Shown here piece by piece: positions 48,150-59,244 of a stretch of 64,000 bases of DNA. Source of the DNA: Serinus canaria (taxonomy: Eukaryota; Chordata; Aves; Passeriformes; Fringillidae); assembly GCF_022539315.1 (NCBI RefSeq), contig NC_066323.1, forward strand, positions 16,543,719 to 16,607,718. Reading direction: 5' to 3'. Position 1 is the stretch's first letter; the number at the start of each line of letters is the position of its first letter. Below the pieces are notes generated by a model that worked only from the letters and a program-made list of their open reading frames with translations, had not been told where the DNA came from and did no database searches. The translations under genes and the position numbers were made by a program.

Positions 48150-51100
48150 TTCCTTACCCTAGTGCAAAAATTCCTTGGAATATGGTGTGCCTGTTGTGCC
48201 GCCTGCCTCTGTGCTACAAAGATGAATGGAAAGCATGTTAAGTACTCTAAAAGAACTGCTGAATTATGTTCATGATTCAAGAAACTCCTGCTGCTTTTGT
48301 GTGTAGGAGAGCTCCACAAAGCAGGCAGGTGAGCCTTAGCCTTGTATGTGACTTGTGCCTGCATACTTAAAAGCAGGTGGGTTTGAAACATAAAACTTGT
48401 ATTTAAACTTCTAACAACCTTCAGTGAGAAAGGGATCACTCAGGTAAGTAACATTGTAATGGAACTCAGTTCACCTCAGATCTTCTTCCAAAGGGAAGAA
48501 GCCCAAATGAAGCCCAGTTGTCAAGTCACCTTTAGGTTGCTGTCAGACTGCACATGTTCCCATCTTTGTGAACTTCATTGTCACTAACAGAACCCTACAC
48601 AGATTAGTGCACTGCAGTGCCTAGCTCATCAGAAGATTTGTGTCTCCTGATGTCTTAGTTCCTTGGCTTTTCTTGGAGCAGGAGGTGCAGATGTCTTGTA
48701 CATATTCACTAATCTCTGAAGCATGTAATTTATGTTTGCTGTTGATGTTTCTCTTTTCAACTTGCCTGACTATCCTAGTCAAGTTTTCTGAGAAACTTTA
48801 TGAAATTAATATCCAAAAAACTATTAGCAAGCTCCTTAAATATTCCCCATCTGATAATCTTTTGCCATTAGCTAAACTCTCACCTTGCTGACAAGCTTTC
48901 AGCACGTCCTAGTTTGCAAAATTGCATTTACTAAAATAACCATTAATCATAGTCATGGTGCTAGCCTAGATTCCCTTCCTTGCTCTCACCAGCTGCATGT
49001 AACAAAAAGCTGCTTGATTTTCATGTGAGCATCCCTGCCTGGAGGATTCTTAGTGTGATCTTGCTGCTCAGTGGTTGGGACAGAGCTGCTTCTCTGTCGT
49101 GCAACTATTTGCAACACATGATTTGAGACACCTCTGAACATATCATGGCAGAAGAGACAAACATTAGACTGGGATAAAAACAAGTGTAATAGTGTCAGAA
49201 GTAATAGAAATACGACAAATCATCGTGAGAGAGGCAAGAGCGGCAGGATCACACAGGATTCATGAATTTTTATAACTTTTGTTTCTTTTTTCATTGTGAA
49301 TTTCTAAGTGTTCATTAAAAGGTGTCAGTTCTTTAAAATAATTTAAGAAAACTGACATTTAGGTTACCTCCTATCAGATTTGTTTAACCAAGAGCCACTG
49401 AATATCTTCAATACTTTCCCCAGCTGCTCCTGCAACCAACCTGTGCTTTCAGAAACCCCAGTGGGAAACTAAAGGTAAAGTTCAGGTGTGATTCTGCATC
49501 TGAATTTTCCTTAGACATAATGATGTACTTACAAAAGAGTGAATTACTAGTTTTTTTAAATTTATTTCACAGTCCTTTCAATAGAGAGCATATTTTTTAT
49601 CCTCTGCTTAGCACTGTGCTGCATTGGAGTAATGGAGCATGCAGAATGAATACATGAGGTGTTGGTTGGGGCTGGCTTATAAGGGAAGATCAGAGTGTGA
49701 GTGGGGCTTTCAAAGGTACCCAGAGATGTTCAGTCCACAGTCCCCTCAAAATACCAAGGCAGTTCCCAGAGAGAGAGGGAGAAAGAGAGCTCCCATCCCT
49801 GCCTGTCCCTGACGCTCTGTTCCTCTGCAAGTGCGTGTGCAGGCATTTATTTCTGTCAGCACAGCCTCTCTGAGGGGGTGTTGCTCTCACCCTGCCTGAG
49901 ATGACTAAACCCAAAGGTCTCAGTTCTGCAGCTGATCTGTATGGTGAGGTTTTCATTACCTTTATGCAGTGTCTTTATGAGCATGGAGTCTGCATCATCC
50001 TCCTGCATCACTGGATTTGTGGTTTAGAGGGCTGGCAGAACTCTGGGCTCAGACCAGGTAACAGTGTCCTTCTGGGGGAGCTGACAGCATTCCTGCTGAA
50101 TTCAGAAGTGTGTGTGTTCCTTGGCAGGATCACAGTACAAAGGAAATAGAGCTGTTGATTTAAATGTCTGTTAGCATATTTCAGGGATCTTTTTTCATGA
50201 GGATAGCTGGGCTGGGTTACAGTGTATGAGTGAAAGCTTTGTGTTTGTAGCAGAAATAACAGGCTGTGCTTGCAGGAGAGTTAATGTTTGCTGTCATGGA
50301 AACCTGTTGCCTTGGAACATGATTAATGACACAGGCTAAGGGAAAAGGAGAAGCTATTCTTGAAATTAGTGTTCAGCAAACCCTAAGCAAGACCAGCAGT
50401 ATATAATACTATGAATTTTAGTTATTTCAAATTCTGTTGTCCAGTTCACTTAACCTTGTCTTTTAATTCACTTATTCAACAGCTCATATAACCACATGTT
50501 TTTGTGCAAAGAAAGTAATTCAAAGCTAATCCTTTGGCTGACTAGAAAGAAATAGCACGTTACTTGCCCTCCCAGTACACTACAAAATTTGTTCAACTTT
50601 TGTGGAAAGCACACACTGAAGGCAAACTTGAGGCTGGTCTGGAATGCCAGGGGACAGTAGCAATTTAGCTGAGGACTTTTGCCTTTTGGCTGTAGTTGTA
50701 GGTTTCAGAGAGTTCAGGAATATGAGGTCAGGAACATTTCTGTGAACTGAGCCTTTTGGAAAAATCTGGTTACTCCTGTGTATTGGTGTGGTAAGACTGC
50801 TATTCTGTAATGCTGAAAGGAAACATACAAAAGGTGTTTTGAAGTTGGTGTCATCCTTCTGCCATCTCCTTTTAGAATTCCCACTGAGACTTCTTTCTTC
50901 TGGAGTTCCTGCTCCAAACCCAGTATGTCTCATTCCACACCAGATTCTGCCATGGGGAATAGAATGTTTTTCTCCTGCAGAAGTGAATTTGTGTGTCTGC
51001 TGTAAAAAACAGTGCTGAATGTAGAATCTCTAGTTTACACAGGGTGACAAATTCATTACAGCTTGCTGTGAATTTCAGGTGCCCTCTGGACCAGGATCTT

Positions 51101-54100
51101 GCATGAATAAATTACCAGCAGCTCTAAGTCTCCCTGCCTTTGGAGATCACACTTCAGGGCCCTTCTCCAAGCTCAGTGAGGGGTCAGCCTTAGCTGGGCT
51201 GAGCCAACACTGACAAGTCACAGGGGAACATCTTCAGAGAAGTTTCAGGTGAAAGAATCTTTTTATTTCTCCAGAGGGCTTAGGGTGGGGTTCTAGGTGA
51301 GTATTAGGCTGGATAACAGCTCTGAAGGCACAATCTGACAATGTGGCAAGAAGGAAATATTCTGGGAAAATGAGCAAGGAGCTGGCTGGATTTGTAAACT
51401 GACAGCTACACTGGGGTGAAGGAGGGTTTGTTCTGGTGTCTCTTGTCAAGGACAAGGTGGTCCTTCCTTGTTCTCAGAGGGAAAACTGGCTTGGATAATG
51501 AGTTCTTACTTGGCAAAGGCTGACACAGGGTTATGTTGGCAATGACAAGAATGTTCTGCTGCAAAAGGTACCACAGAGAGCAATGCAATACCATAAGTTA
51601 TTTTAAAATACAGTAGTAAAACATTGATTCATTCTGCTTGGGTTAATACGAGGAAACATCAACATTTAGCATGACGCTTCTGTCGGAATGATGATGAAAA
51701 CAATTAATTGTCAAAAAGGTTATGTCCTAATGTATATTCTAATATTTATGTTTAAGTCTGGCACAAGAGTGGAAAGCCTAAGACCTCAAGAAATCTTGTT
51801 CATCCTTCAGTCCCAGGCAAGATCAGCTGCTCTTAAATTCTGAGTGATGTTTTTGTAACTTCTTCAAATCAGCCTGTGCTGGACATTTCAGAACATTCCT
51901 GAAGAATCTGGCCTGAAACTAAACTCCCCTTCTGAGATGAAATGCTTTTCCTGATGCCAGCTCCTTTCTTGCAACATAAGCCCAGTACAACTTGTGATAG
52001 CAAGCAGAGACAAAGCCTCCATTCCATTTCCCTGCAGCAGCCCTTTCAGGGCTCTCTGTTCTGCTGTCCAGCTCCCAGGTAATGCTCAGGAGCAGGGAAG
52101 CTCAAGGCTGGCTGTGCCTTCAGAATGGGCTCTTGGGTGGTGTCTGCCTCGATCCTCGATCCTCTTGAGCTGCATTCCGTGGTGGTGATGAGTGGTTGGT
52201 CAGAAAATGTTCATAGCAACTAAACCAGTTAAAAGCAGGAGCATCATTCCTTTCTCCTGTTTTCTCACACTCTAACTGCTCAAAACAGCTGAGCATGAGG
52301 CCTGGATTCAGCAAATACTTTCTACCTTGTTACAAACATGGTAGAAAACTCAGACTGCTTTAAAGGGGTACCTGCATTTTTGAGTTTAAATTCCCCCCTG
52401 CCTGGCTGGCTCAGCCCTGAGGAAACAGCTGTTTCTTTCCAGGTGTAGGAAAAGGAGAGTTCTTTTCACTGTTAGAACTCTGGAGTCATGTTTTAAGATA
52501 AAATTAATGAGAAATAGAGCTTGTTTAAATTCTACAGGTTCTGGCTGTGGGTATGAGATTCCCACATGTAATTTTCCAGCTGGGAAGCAGCAGAAGAGCT
52601 CACCCCTAACAGGCAGGGCTTTTCTGGATGGCAGGAAACTTAAAATATGAAATGGGGTATGGCTGGAAGGCAGACAGTGAAGGAAGAAATTTCAGAAGGG
52701 ATGATGTCTGGCTCCTCCTGTGGGGTGCTGGAGCACAGCTGGGCACAGCTGCAGCCTGGTGCCTGTGGAGGGGAGGGCTAAGAGTACCCATGGGCAGCTG
52801 GTTTCTGACAGTGTGGTGGCCAGGTTAGTCCTGTTCAGGAGATAAGTGCCCAAGCAGTGTCCCAAGATGTGTTGGCTTGGAGAGGAAATGGGAAATGAAA
52901 TCCTTTGGGACAGCAGAAGGACTTGAGGGGCTGTCAGCAAGACACAAGGGTTTGCTGTTGTTTGGTTTGTCCTGCCATGCATTAACAAGCAGAGAAGCCT
53001 GTGTGTCATTTGCAAAGAAGGTTGTCCTAACAGCCATGTTGGAGCATCCAAAAATCTGGGACCCTAAATATCTGCAGATTACTTTGGTAAAACGAAAAAC
53101 TAACAGAAAAGCAAGTGGATTCTTAGAGAGAACCTCCATTTCCCTTCTGTTCCTTAATGAAAATACAAAATTTGTTTATCAATGTATCGATGATTGTTGT
53201 GAACAGGAGTGAAAATGCTTCCTGCTCCCCTTCTGCTCCAAGGTGATCCCAGCCAGGAGCAGGAGGGAGCTCCTCCAGGTGTCTGGCATGCAGCTTCCCC
53301 TTGGCACAGGCTGGGGAAGCAGGAAATCTCTTAGTCAGGGAGGGCAGCCAAGGGCATTAGAGAAGTGCCCGGTAGCAGCTGGTGGGAGCAGAGGCAGACT
53401 GCCCTGCTGCCAGCATCCCTGCAGGGGCAGGGCAGGGAGGGTGAGCACCCCATGGGAAGGAGAGGCTTTTGCAAGGGGGAGGATTGAGCAGGAGGCCTTC
53501 AGGTGCAGTCTCCACTGCACCATTTTGGTGGTGTTATCCACAGCTTCCACTCATCCTGCTCTCTGCATTGCTGCTGCCCCCATTCTCTTTACCACTTTTT
53601 TGGTAAACCTTCCTTGTTTTTTCCAGCCTGGTTTTCCTTCCTTTCCTTTTCCTGATGTCTAGTCTTGCATAAACTCTCCTTCACCTCCTGTCTCTACCTC
53701 TCTACTCATTTTGAACTGACTTTCCCCAGAGGGAAGGCAAGGCTCTGTCTCTCCAGGGACAGCAGAGCAGCGGAGCCTGGGACCCTTGTTCTGCTACCCT
53801 CAGCTCCTGCTGATGGCACTTCCACCACCTTTCTCTCTTGTCTCCTTTCTGTGTGAGCTTCTGCCAAGGATGCAAAGTCTGTTGGAAGGCCTTGTTTGAG
53901 GAATGACCACATTTCTGGTGTTGAATATCCCATTTCTCCCCCTGAGTAACTGCAGAGCTCAGTCAAACTCAGGTGGGTTTTGCAGTTTGTGATGCTTTGC
54001 AAAAGGTGTTTCTGCTGCTAGATCAGATGGCAGCTTGGTGCTTTTCGAAATTGGAATGTTATTTAGAGTTCAAATATGAGATTAAGAGCCATATGGAAAA

Positions 54101-54439
54101 CTGCTAAGACTTCATTGCTAATCAGTTCTAGAAAGATGATCAAGAAGAGTATTCACTCACATTTTAGCATGTTTCTTGTCCAGAGTTCACTCGGACACCC
54201 AGTGGGCATTTTTGCTATGAACTTTCCATCTCTGCTGCAGATCTATTTGAGAAAGCTGATTTGGAATGCAGGTAAACAGAGACCCTACAGAAAAGCAAGC
54301 AGTTAAACCAAGCCAAGGCTAAGAATGCTAACAGAGCCAAAAGGTCAGACAGGAAATGCGTTTCACACCAAAATGACAGAAAGGTGGTGTTGATTTTGTT
54401 GATTATTTTTAAATAGAAAAGTGTGTTGGGCAGAGGCTG

Positions 54440-54452
54440 GTGTCATGGCAAC
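54440..54452. promoter_or_regulatory. RFX X-box-like site
   Basis: GTGTCATGGCAAC closely fits the RFX X-box pattern GTNRCC(N)RGYAAC in its right half (ATGGCAAC), with a weaker left half. This is a motif match only. Confidence 0.3.
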
Positions 54453-55715
54453 TCTTGGCTTGTGTGTGACAGTTTTTTCTGCACCTTTTCTGTCACATAT
54501 GTTTGGTCTACCATTTCAGTCATCCTTGCCTTTCATACTGTGGCTGTAGCCTGGGCAGGCCTGGGGGAAGGAGCTCGGGTGTGAGCACAGCCATACCCCA
54601 GCAGCCTTTTCCATGTCTGCATAAACCTCCTGTGTGTGGCCAGTCCCACTCTGCCCCATGCACTTTCCAAACCTCCACTTTGCTCCCTAACTGACTGACT
54701 TTGATGAAGAGATGGAGCTAACAGCAGTATTTCTGCCTCCAACACCGTGCTGGGGAGGTCAGGATTCGGGAGCTGTAAGTGATGCTGCCCTCCAGGCAGC
54801 CAGGATTGGAACTAAATATATCCCCTGCCATTCTCAGCTGAGGAGTGAGAGTGCTGTCTGGGCTCACAGGAGGCTGGGGCTTGGCTGTGCTGCCTAAAGC
54901 TTGCAGAGAAAATATACATCACAGTTGTTAGTAATTAATCCCATGTAAGAGCTAAATCTCAAGTTACCCAGCTTGTTCCCCTCTCCATCACTTTGAAGCT
55001 TTTCTGGGTAAAATGCCACAGTGCATCTAACAGGACTTGCAGTCTCAAGTAAAATCCAAGTTTTAACTACATAGAAATAGACCCTTTCTAGGTTACTTCT
55101 GCTTTTAACTCTCAGTCCCATTTGTTTCACAAATTCAGGGCTGTGTTCGTGTGTGACTTTTTCGTGTCTTCACATTTCACATGGCCTTAGCAAGGCACAG
55201 AGGACAGAGGCTCTGCAGTTTGGTAGCACTGGACTTGCTGATGCTTCTCTTCCTGTCTGCTTGGGCACCCTCATCAGGTGCTGTGGGCAGCATCACTGGG
55301 GCATTCCAAGGACTGATGAACAGCTGCTCTGGCTGTGTCAGCATCTCCTGAGGCCCTCCCACCTTGCCATGAGCAGGGGAGGGCCAGGACAGGACATGCA
55401 CTCACTGCCCTGCTCAGCAGGGAGGTTCCTGGGGCTGCACAAGCAGGGCTTGCCAGAAGGCCTAGGGCTGGGAGGGTTGTTTCCATTTCTCAGTCAGTAT
55501 CTGATAAATCAGAGTGCCTGAAGAAGGATGTTTATGGGCTCAACAGAAAAGTTTGCACTTGGAAGGTGCTGTGGGTACATGCTCAGGCAGCAGCAGCAGA
55601 GATGACCCCTGACCAAACCCCTGTGTTTGGGAGGAAGTTCAGGCTGTTATGTTGATACCTTTTTTTATCTTTTTAATGAAACCTCCTTCCTGCCATTTCT
55701 GAGGAGAGGAGGCTT

Positions 55716-55738
55716 TGACGTCATGTGCTGATGAGTCA
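55716..55738. promoter_or_regulatory. Full CRE followed by an AP-1 site
   Basis: A perfect palindromic CRE, TGACGTCA (55716-55723), is followed 8 bases later by a consensus AP-1 site, TGAGTCA (55732-55738). An E-box-like CAGCTG and an HNF1/homeodomain-like GTTAATCATT lie within the next 80 bases. No TATA box or coding exon follows, so an enhancer is more likely than a core promoter. Confidence 0.4.
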
Positions 55739-56221
55739 CTGCTGTTAACAGGCCAGCAAGCAGGGATTGAGAGTGCTGTCTGCAGCAGCTGCTCTGTTAA
55801 TCATTCACAAAAAGCCCAGAGAAAGCTCAAGGGGAATGCTTGTGAATAATTAAATTTCTGTTTTCATTATGAAGACGCAGTTGATTTACCTGGATCTGCT
55901 AGAATCCAGGTATTGGGAAGTGAGGGAAGAGGACAATGATCTCACTGATCTGTTGATACCACTGTAAATAGCTTTTAGATAGTCATTGGTATCAGCAAAG
56001 CATAGGCATGACTTAACAATTTCATGTAGAGCTTATGTAATATAGTTCTGACCATCATCTACATCTCACTTGCCACAACCACTTCAACTGTGTTTATGTT
56101 TTTGAGAAGAGAGTACTTGGGGAAGCAAATGCCCTTGATAGGGCAAGACATGGATTTTACTGGAAGGCTGGGTTTCTGTATGTATCTCATAGCCTAAAGT
56201 TGTGTATTCTCAAAGAAAGCA

Positions 56222-56227
56222 GAGTTG
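56222..56227. repeat. Target-site duplication, left copy (GAGTTG)
   Basis: This 6-bp direct repeat abuts the left end of the solo LTR and is identical to the copy at 56489-56494. Confidence 0.75.
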
Positions 56228-56488
56228 TGTTGTCATCTTATTGTGAAACCTCCATACCCTCTCAGTGATTTCTCATAGGTAGCTCCTCGCAGCACAACCA
56301 ACAAACTCCAGCTCCCTCCTTAACCATCTCACCCACTCTTTTATAGCACTCATCCTCATTGGACTCAGCTGTGGCCAATTAAGGGCAGGCCTGTTCCTAA
56401 TCTTTGGTAATTAGTACAGCTGCAACTCCTCAGGGGTTGAGATTGCCTTCTGCACTATCTTTATTCTCTTACATTCCATCCCCCCACA
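56228..56488 (-). mobile_element. Solo LTR of a class II (ERVK-like) endogenous retrovirus
   Basis: This 261-bp element starts TGTTGT and ends CCACA, giving TG...CA termini. It is flanked on both sides by GAGTTG, a 6-bp target-site duplication typical of class II (beta-retrovirus-like) elements. Read on the minus strand it has a TATA box, GCTATAAAAG (56347 down to 56338), and a CCAAT box (56362 down to 56358) upstream of it. An AATAAG hexamer lies near its 3' end. These place U3, R and U5 on the minus strand. No gag, pol or env sequence or second LTR is present nearby, so it is a relic of LTR-LTR recombination. It also resembles LTR sequence I associate with songbird genomes, but I cannot name the family. 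Confidence 0.78.
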
Positions 56489-56494
56489 GAGTTG
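56489..56494. repeat. Target-site duplication, right copy (GAGTTG)
   Basis: This is identical to 56222-56227 and lies directly after the CA terminus of the LTR. Confidence 0.75.
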
Positions 56495-59206
56495 TCCAGG
56501 TTTGTTCTCTGAGAGTTCTTCTGTTCATAAACATCTTCTGGGGGTGACAGGATCATTTAGAGCTGCTGCTAAATTGGTATCATGACAAGAGATGCTGCAC
56601 TCGTTGTGATGAGCTTTAAACTTCAGCTGCCAACATGCCACAATCAAAGGATTCATTGGATCCTGTTTTGGGTGAGTACTACTTTTATTTCAGAAAAGGT
56701 CAAAACTTCATAAATTCCTAAATACTGAATTATTCACTGCTGAACTTTTCCTCTCTAGTTTTAAATGTCTTGGACAAGAGCTGCTGCCTTTTACCCAGAG
56801 GTAGAGTAAGATGGGCAGTTTTATTCCCAAAGCAATCCCAACCCCTAGGTGGTCAGTTGAAGCTGCCTTAGAACAGAAGGATGGTGCTTGGTCTTGAAAA
56901 TAAATGAGGTTTAGCTTTGCCTACACAGGTGGAGTGCTGGGACCGTGGGGAGTGTAGGAGTGCTTACAAACCCTGACTTTAATTATCTGTACAATGTGAT
57001 GAGGAAGTTGTTCTGCCTGTCAGACAAATAAGAGAGAGCCCACACAACAAAACCATTTGAGTCTGATGAACCTTTCTGTCTTGGGGCATTTTTTTCATGG
57101 ACCTGTGAAAGCCCAGGGATATATAGGCAGAACATAATTAACTAGAGCTCTTGAAAAGAAACTTTGAAATGATTTGTTGAAAACTGACTGTGTTTTTCAT
57201 CTTTCAGCACTGTGGCCAATTTACTGTGGGTTTGCTGTCTTGAATTGATTTGTGCAAAGTTTAACTGATCCTATCAGCTCCTCCATACCCACATTAGCCC
57301 CAACTTCTACAGCTTCCTAAAATGTGCTCATTCAATGGACTGAGTTATTTTTATAGATAAAAAAATCCTGGCAGATGAAACCAAATACCATCCCTGTGGA
57401 AGAGAGTTGTCCTGGAGCTGCAATAGCTGATGATTTGCCATTTCTGCAATGAGATGATTTCCAGAGCCCACTTCTCAGCCTGCAGATACAATGGCCAGTC
57501 TGGACCCTTTCAGGAGAGCTGGCCTTGCTCCTTGAGCAGGGCCAGGCCTCCTGGTGGGGTGGCTGTTTAGATATTTGGGGTAACAGCAAAGGCCCAGCAG
57601 AGATGAGACAGGAAATCTTAGGGAGGGGAGCAGGGGGGTTCATTGGAATGGTGAAATCTGGGATGGGATTCCAGCAACAGGCTGACTGCCCTGGCTGGGG
57701 AAACCAGAGCCAGAAGGATGAGAGAGCAGCTCCAGTTATGAGGGTTGTAGCTTCCCAGATCACTGCCATGCTCCAGTGAGCAGGGAGCTTGTCAAACCCC
57801 CATGGAAGGGGGGATCAGAAGGAAATGAGGTTTGCATTGATTTTGGCAGTGGTAGAGCTCAGTTTACAGATGTCAGCAGTGAGAGGTTCTGTACATACCC
57901 TGTCCCAAGCAACTGGAGACCATGAACCAAGTGACTGTGTGCCCCACAGAATCAAAGCTGAGAAAAAGGGTGTCTGAGGATGGGTGATTTGTAACTTGGG
58001 TCCTGTGGCACATCTCTTCTGGAACTTTTCATGTCTGCCTTCTGAGCCTTTGAGACTCCTATGTTCAAATTCCTATTAATTTCTGGCCCTGGAGAGACAT
58101 ATTGAAAGATGTGATTCTAATAAGTAAATGACATTATAAGTATACCTGGCTTTACTAATAACTCCTGTTATTGTGAGATTTGGATTCTTCAGCATCACAA
58201 GGCACTGAGCCTAGACAGATATCCCACTCCATCTTGTGGGATAGAGCCCAGTTTGGATCTCAGAGCTTAGGGTAGTTATTTATACAGAAAGGGAAAAGGT
58301 GTCAGCAAAGCAAGCAGTGTTGCTTGCAGATGGAGCATACATGGTATGACATGCAATAATAATGAAGGTCTCACACCAGAGCTGCCAGCAAAACTGAGGA
58401 ATATTGAAAATAGGGGGAATCAAACAGGGATTTAGGAAGTGTGGGAATAAAACAAAAGGAGGAAACCAGTTAAAATTTAAACCAAATAGTGTTTCTGGAA
58501 TCAATATTTTTTGTCTCAAATGTTGGTTCTACAGAGGAGGCTTTTTTAAAGTTGCTCATTAAAAAGAGTCCTCCAAAAGAGCTGTTGTTCCCTGGGAAAT
58601 CAGATGCATTGTGTAGTCAAATATCACATTAAAAATAGAGAAGGATTTCTGGAAAGATGTGGATGCAAGAAAGCAAAAGATTCTGAAGAGGCTGATAAGA
58701 GCCACCCAGAGAAAATGGCCATGTCAGGTGTATTGCAACACTGAGAAGCCATCAGCAACAAGAAATCCTCTGGGACACCAAAGCCTGGGACTGCACCTAA
58801 TCCTGAGCACCTGGGAGCCTCTGAGCTCCCTCCATGCAGTCCCTGCCTTGTGGATGAGGACAGCTGATGGCCTTTGCTCTGACATTTCTATTACTGGAAG
58901 CACTCTCTGTGGGAAAGGCTGGAAAGGTTTAAAAACAAGTTTGAAGTTTTTCCTTATTCTCCAGACACATTTTTTTCTCTTAATTGCAAAGCAAGTATAG
59001 GCTTTTGGGTTTTTTTTTTTAATGACTGATTCAGCCAGCCATTTAATCTTTTGCTCTCTGTACTCAGCAAAAATGTGAGTTTGTCTGGAAAAATAATAAT
59101 TGGAGAAAGATTAACACAAAGGACCAAAACAAACTGGGATTAAAGGATGGGTTCAGGAATCTTTCCCCAGGCCAAGTCAACAGTACCCAGAAATTGTCCA
59201 GTAGGT

Positions 59207-59244
59207 TTTGGCACAAATCAGTGTCTTTGGCACAAATCAGTGTC
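59207..59244. repeat. 19-bp perfect tandem duplication
   Basis: TTTGGCACAAATCAGTGTC occurs twice head to tail (59207-59225, 59226-59244) without mismatch. Confidence 0.93.

Larger units (their letters stand above)
48150..56221. other. Gene-free region downstream of AP1S3, proximal part
   Basis: I recognise no coding exon, RNA gene or intact transposon. Open frames of up to 139 codons (53243-53662) fall in GC-richer patches and resemble no known protein. A CRE/AP-1 motif cluster lies at 55716-55738, and RFX-like sites lie at 50292-50318 and 54440-54452. Confidence 0.6.

Noticed and set aside
53243..53662. 139-codon + strand frame, GC-richer patch
   Set aside because: No similarity to a known protein, and no promoter or poly(A) context. 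Frames of similar length on the opposite strand suggest a composition effect.
55716..55738. SCG2 core promoter
   Set aside because: The CRE is suggestive, but no TATA box follows at a suitable spacing, and no large secretogranin coding exon occurs in the remaining 8 kb.
57332..57769. 145-codon minus-strand frame in the intergenic tail
   Set aside because: No domain, signal or splice context is visible, and overlapping frames on the other strand are almost as long.
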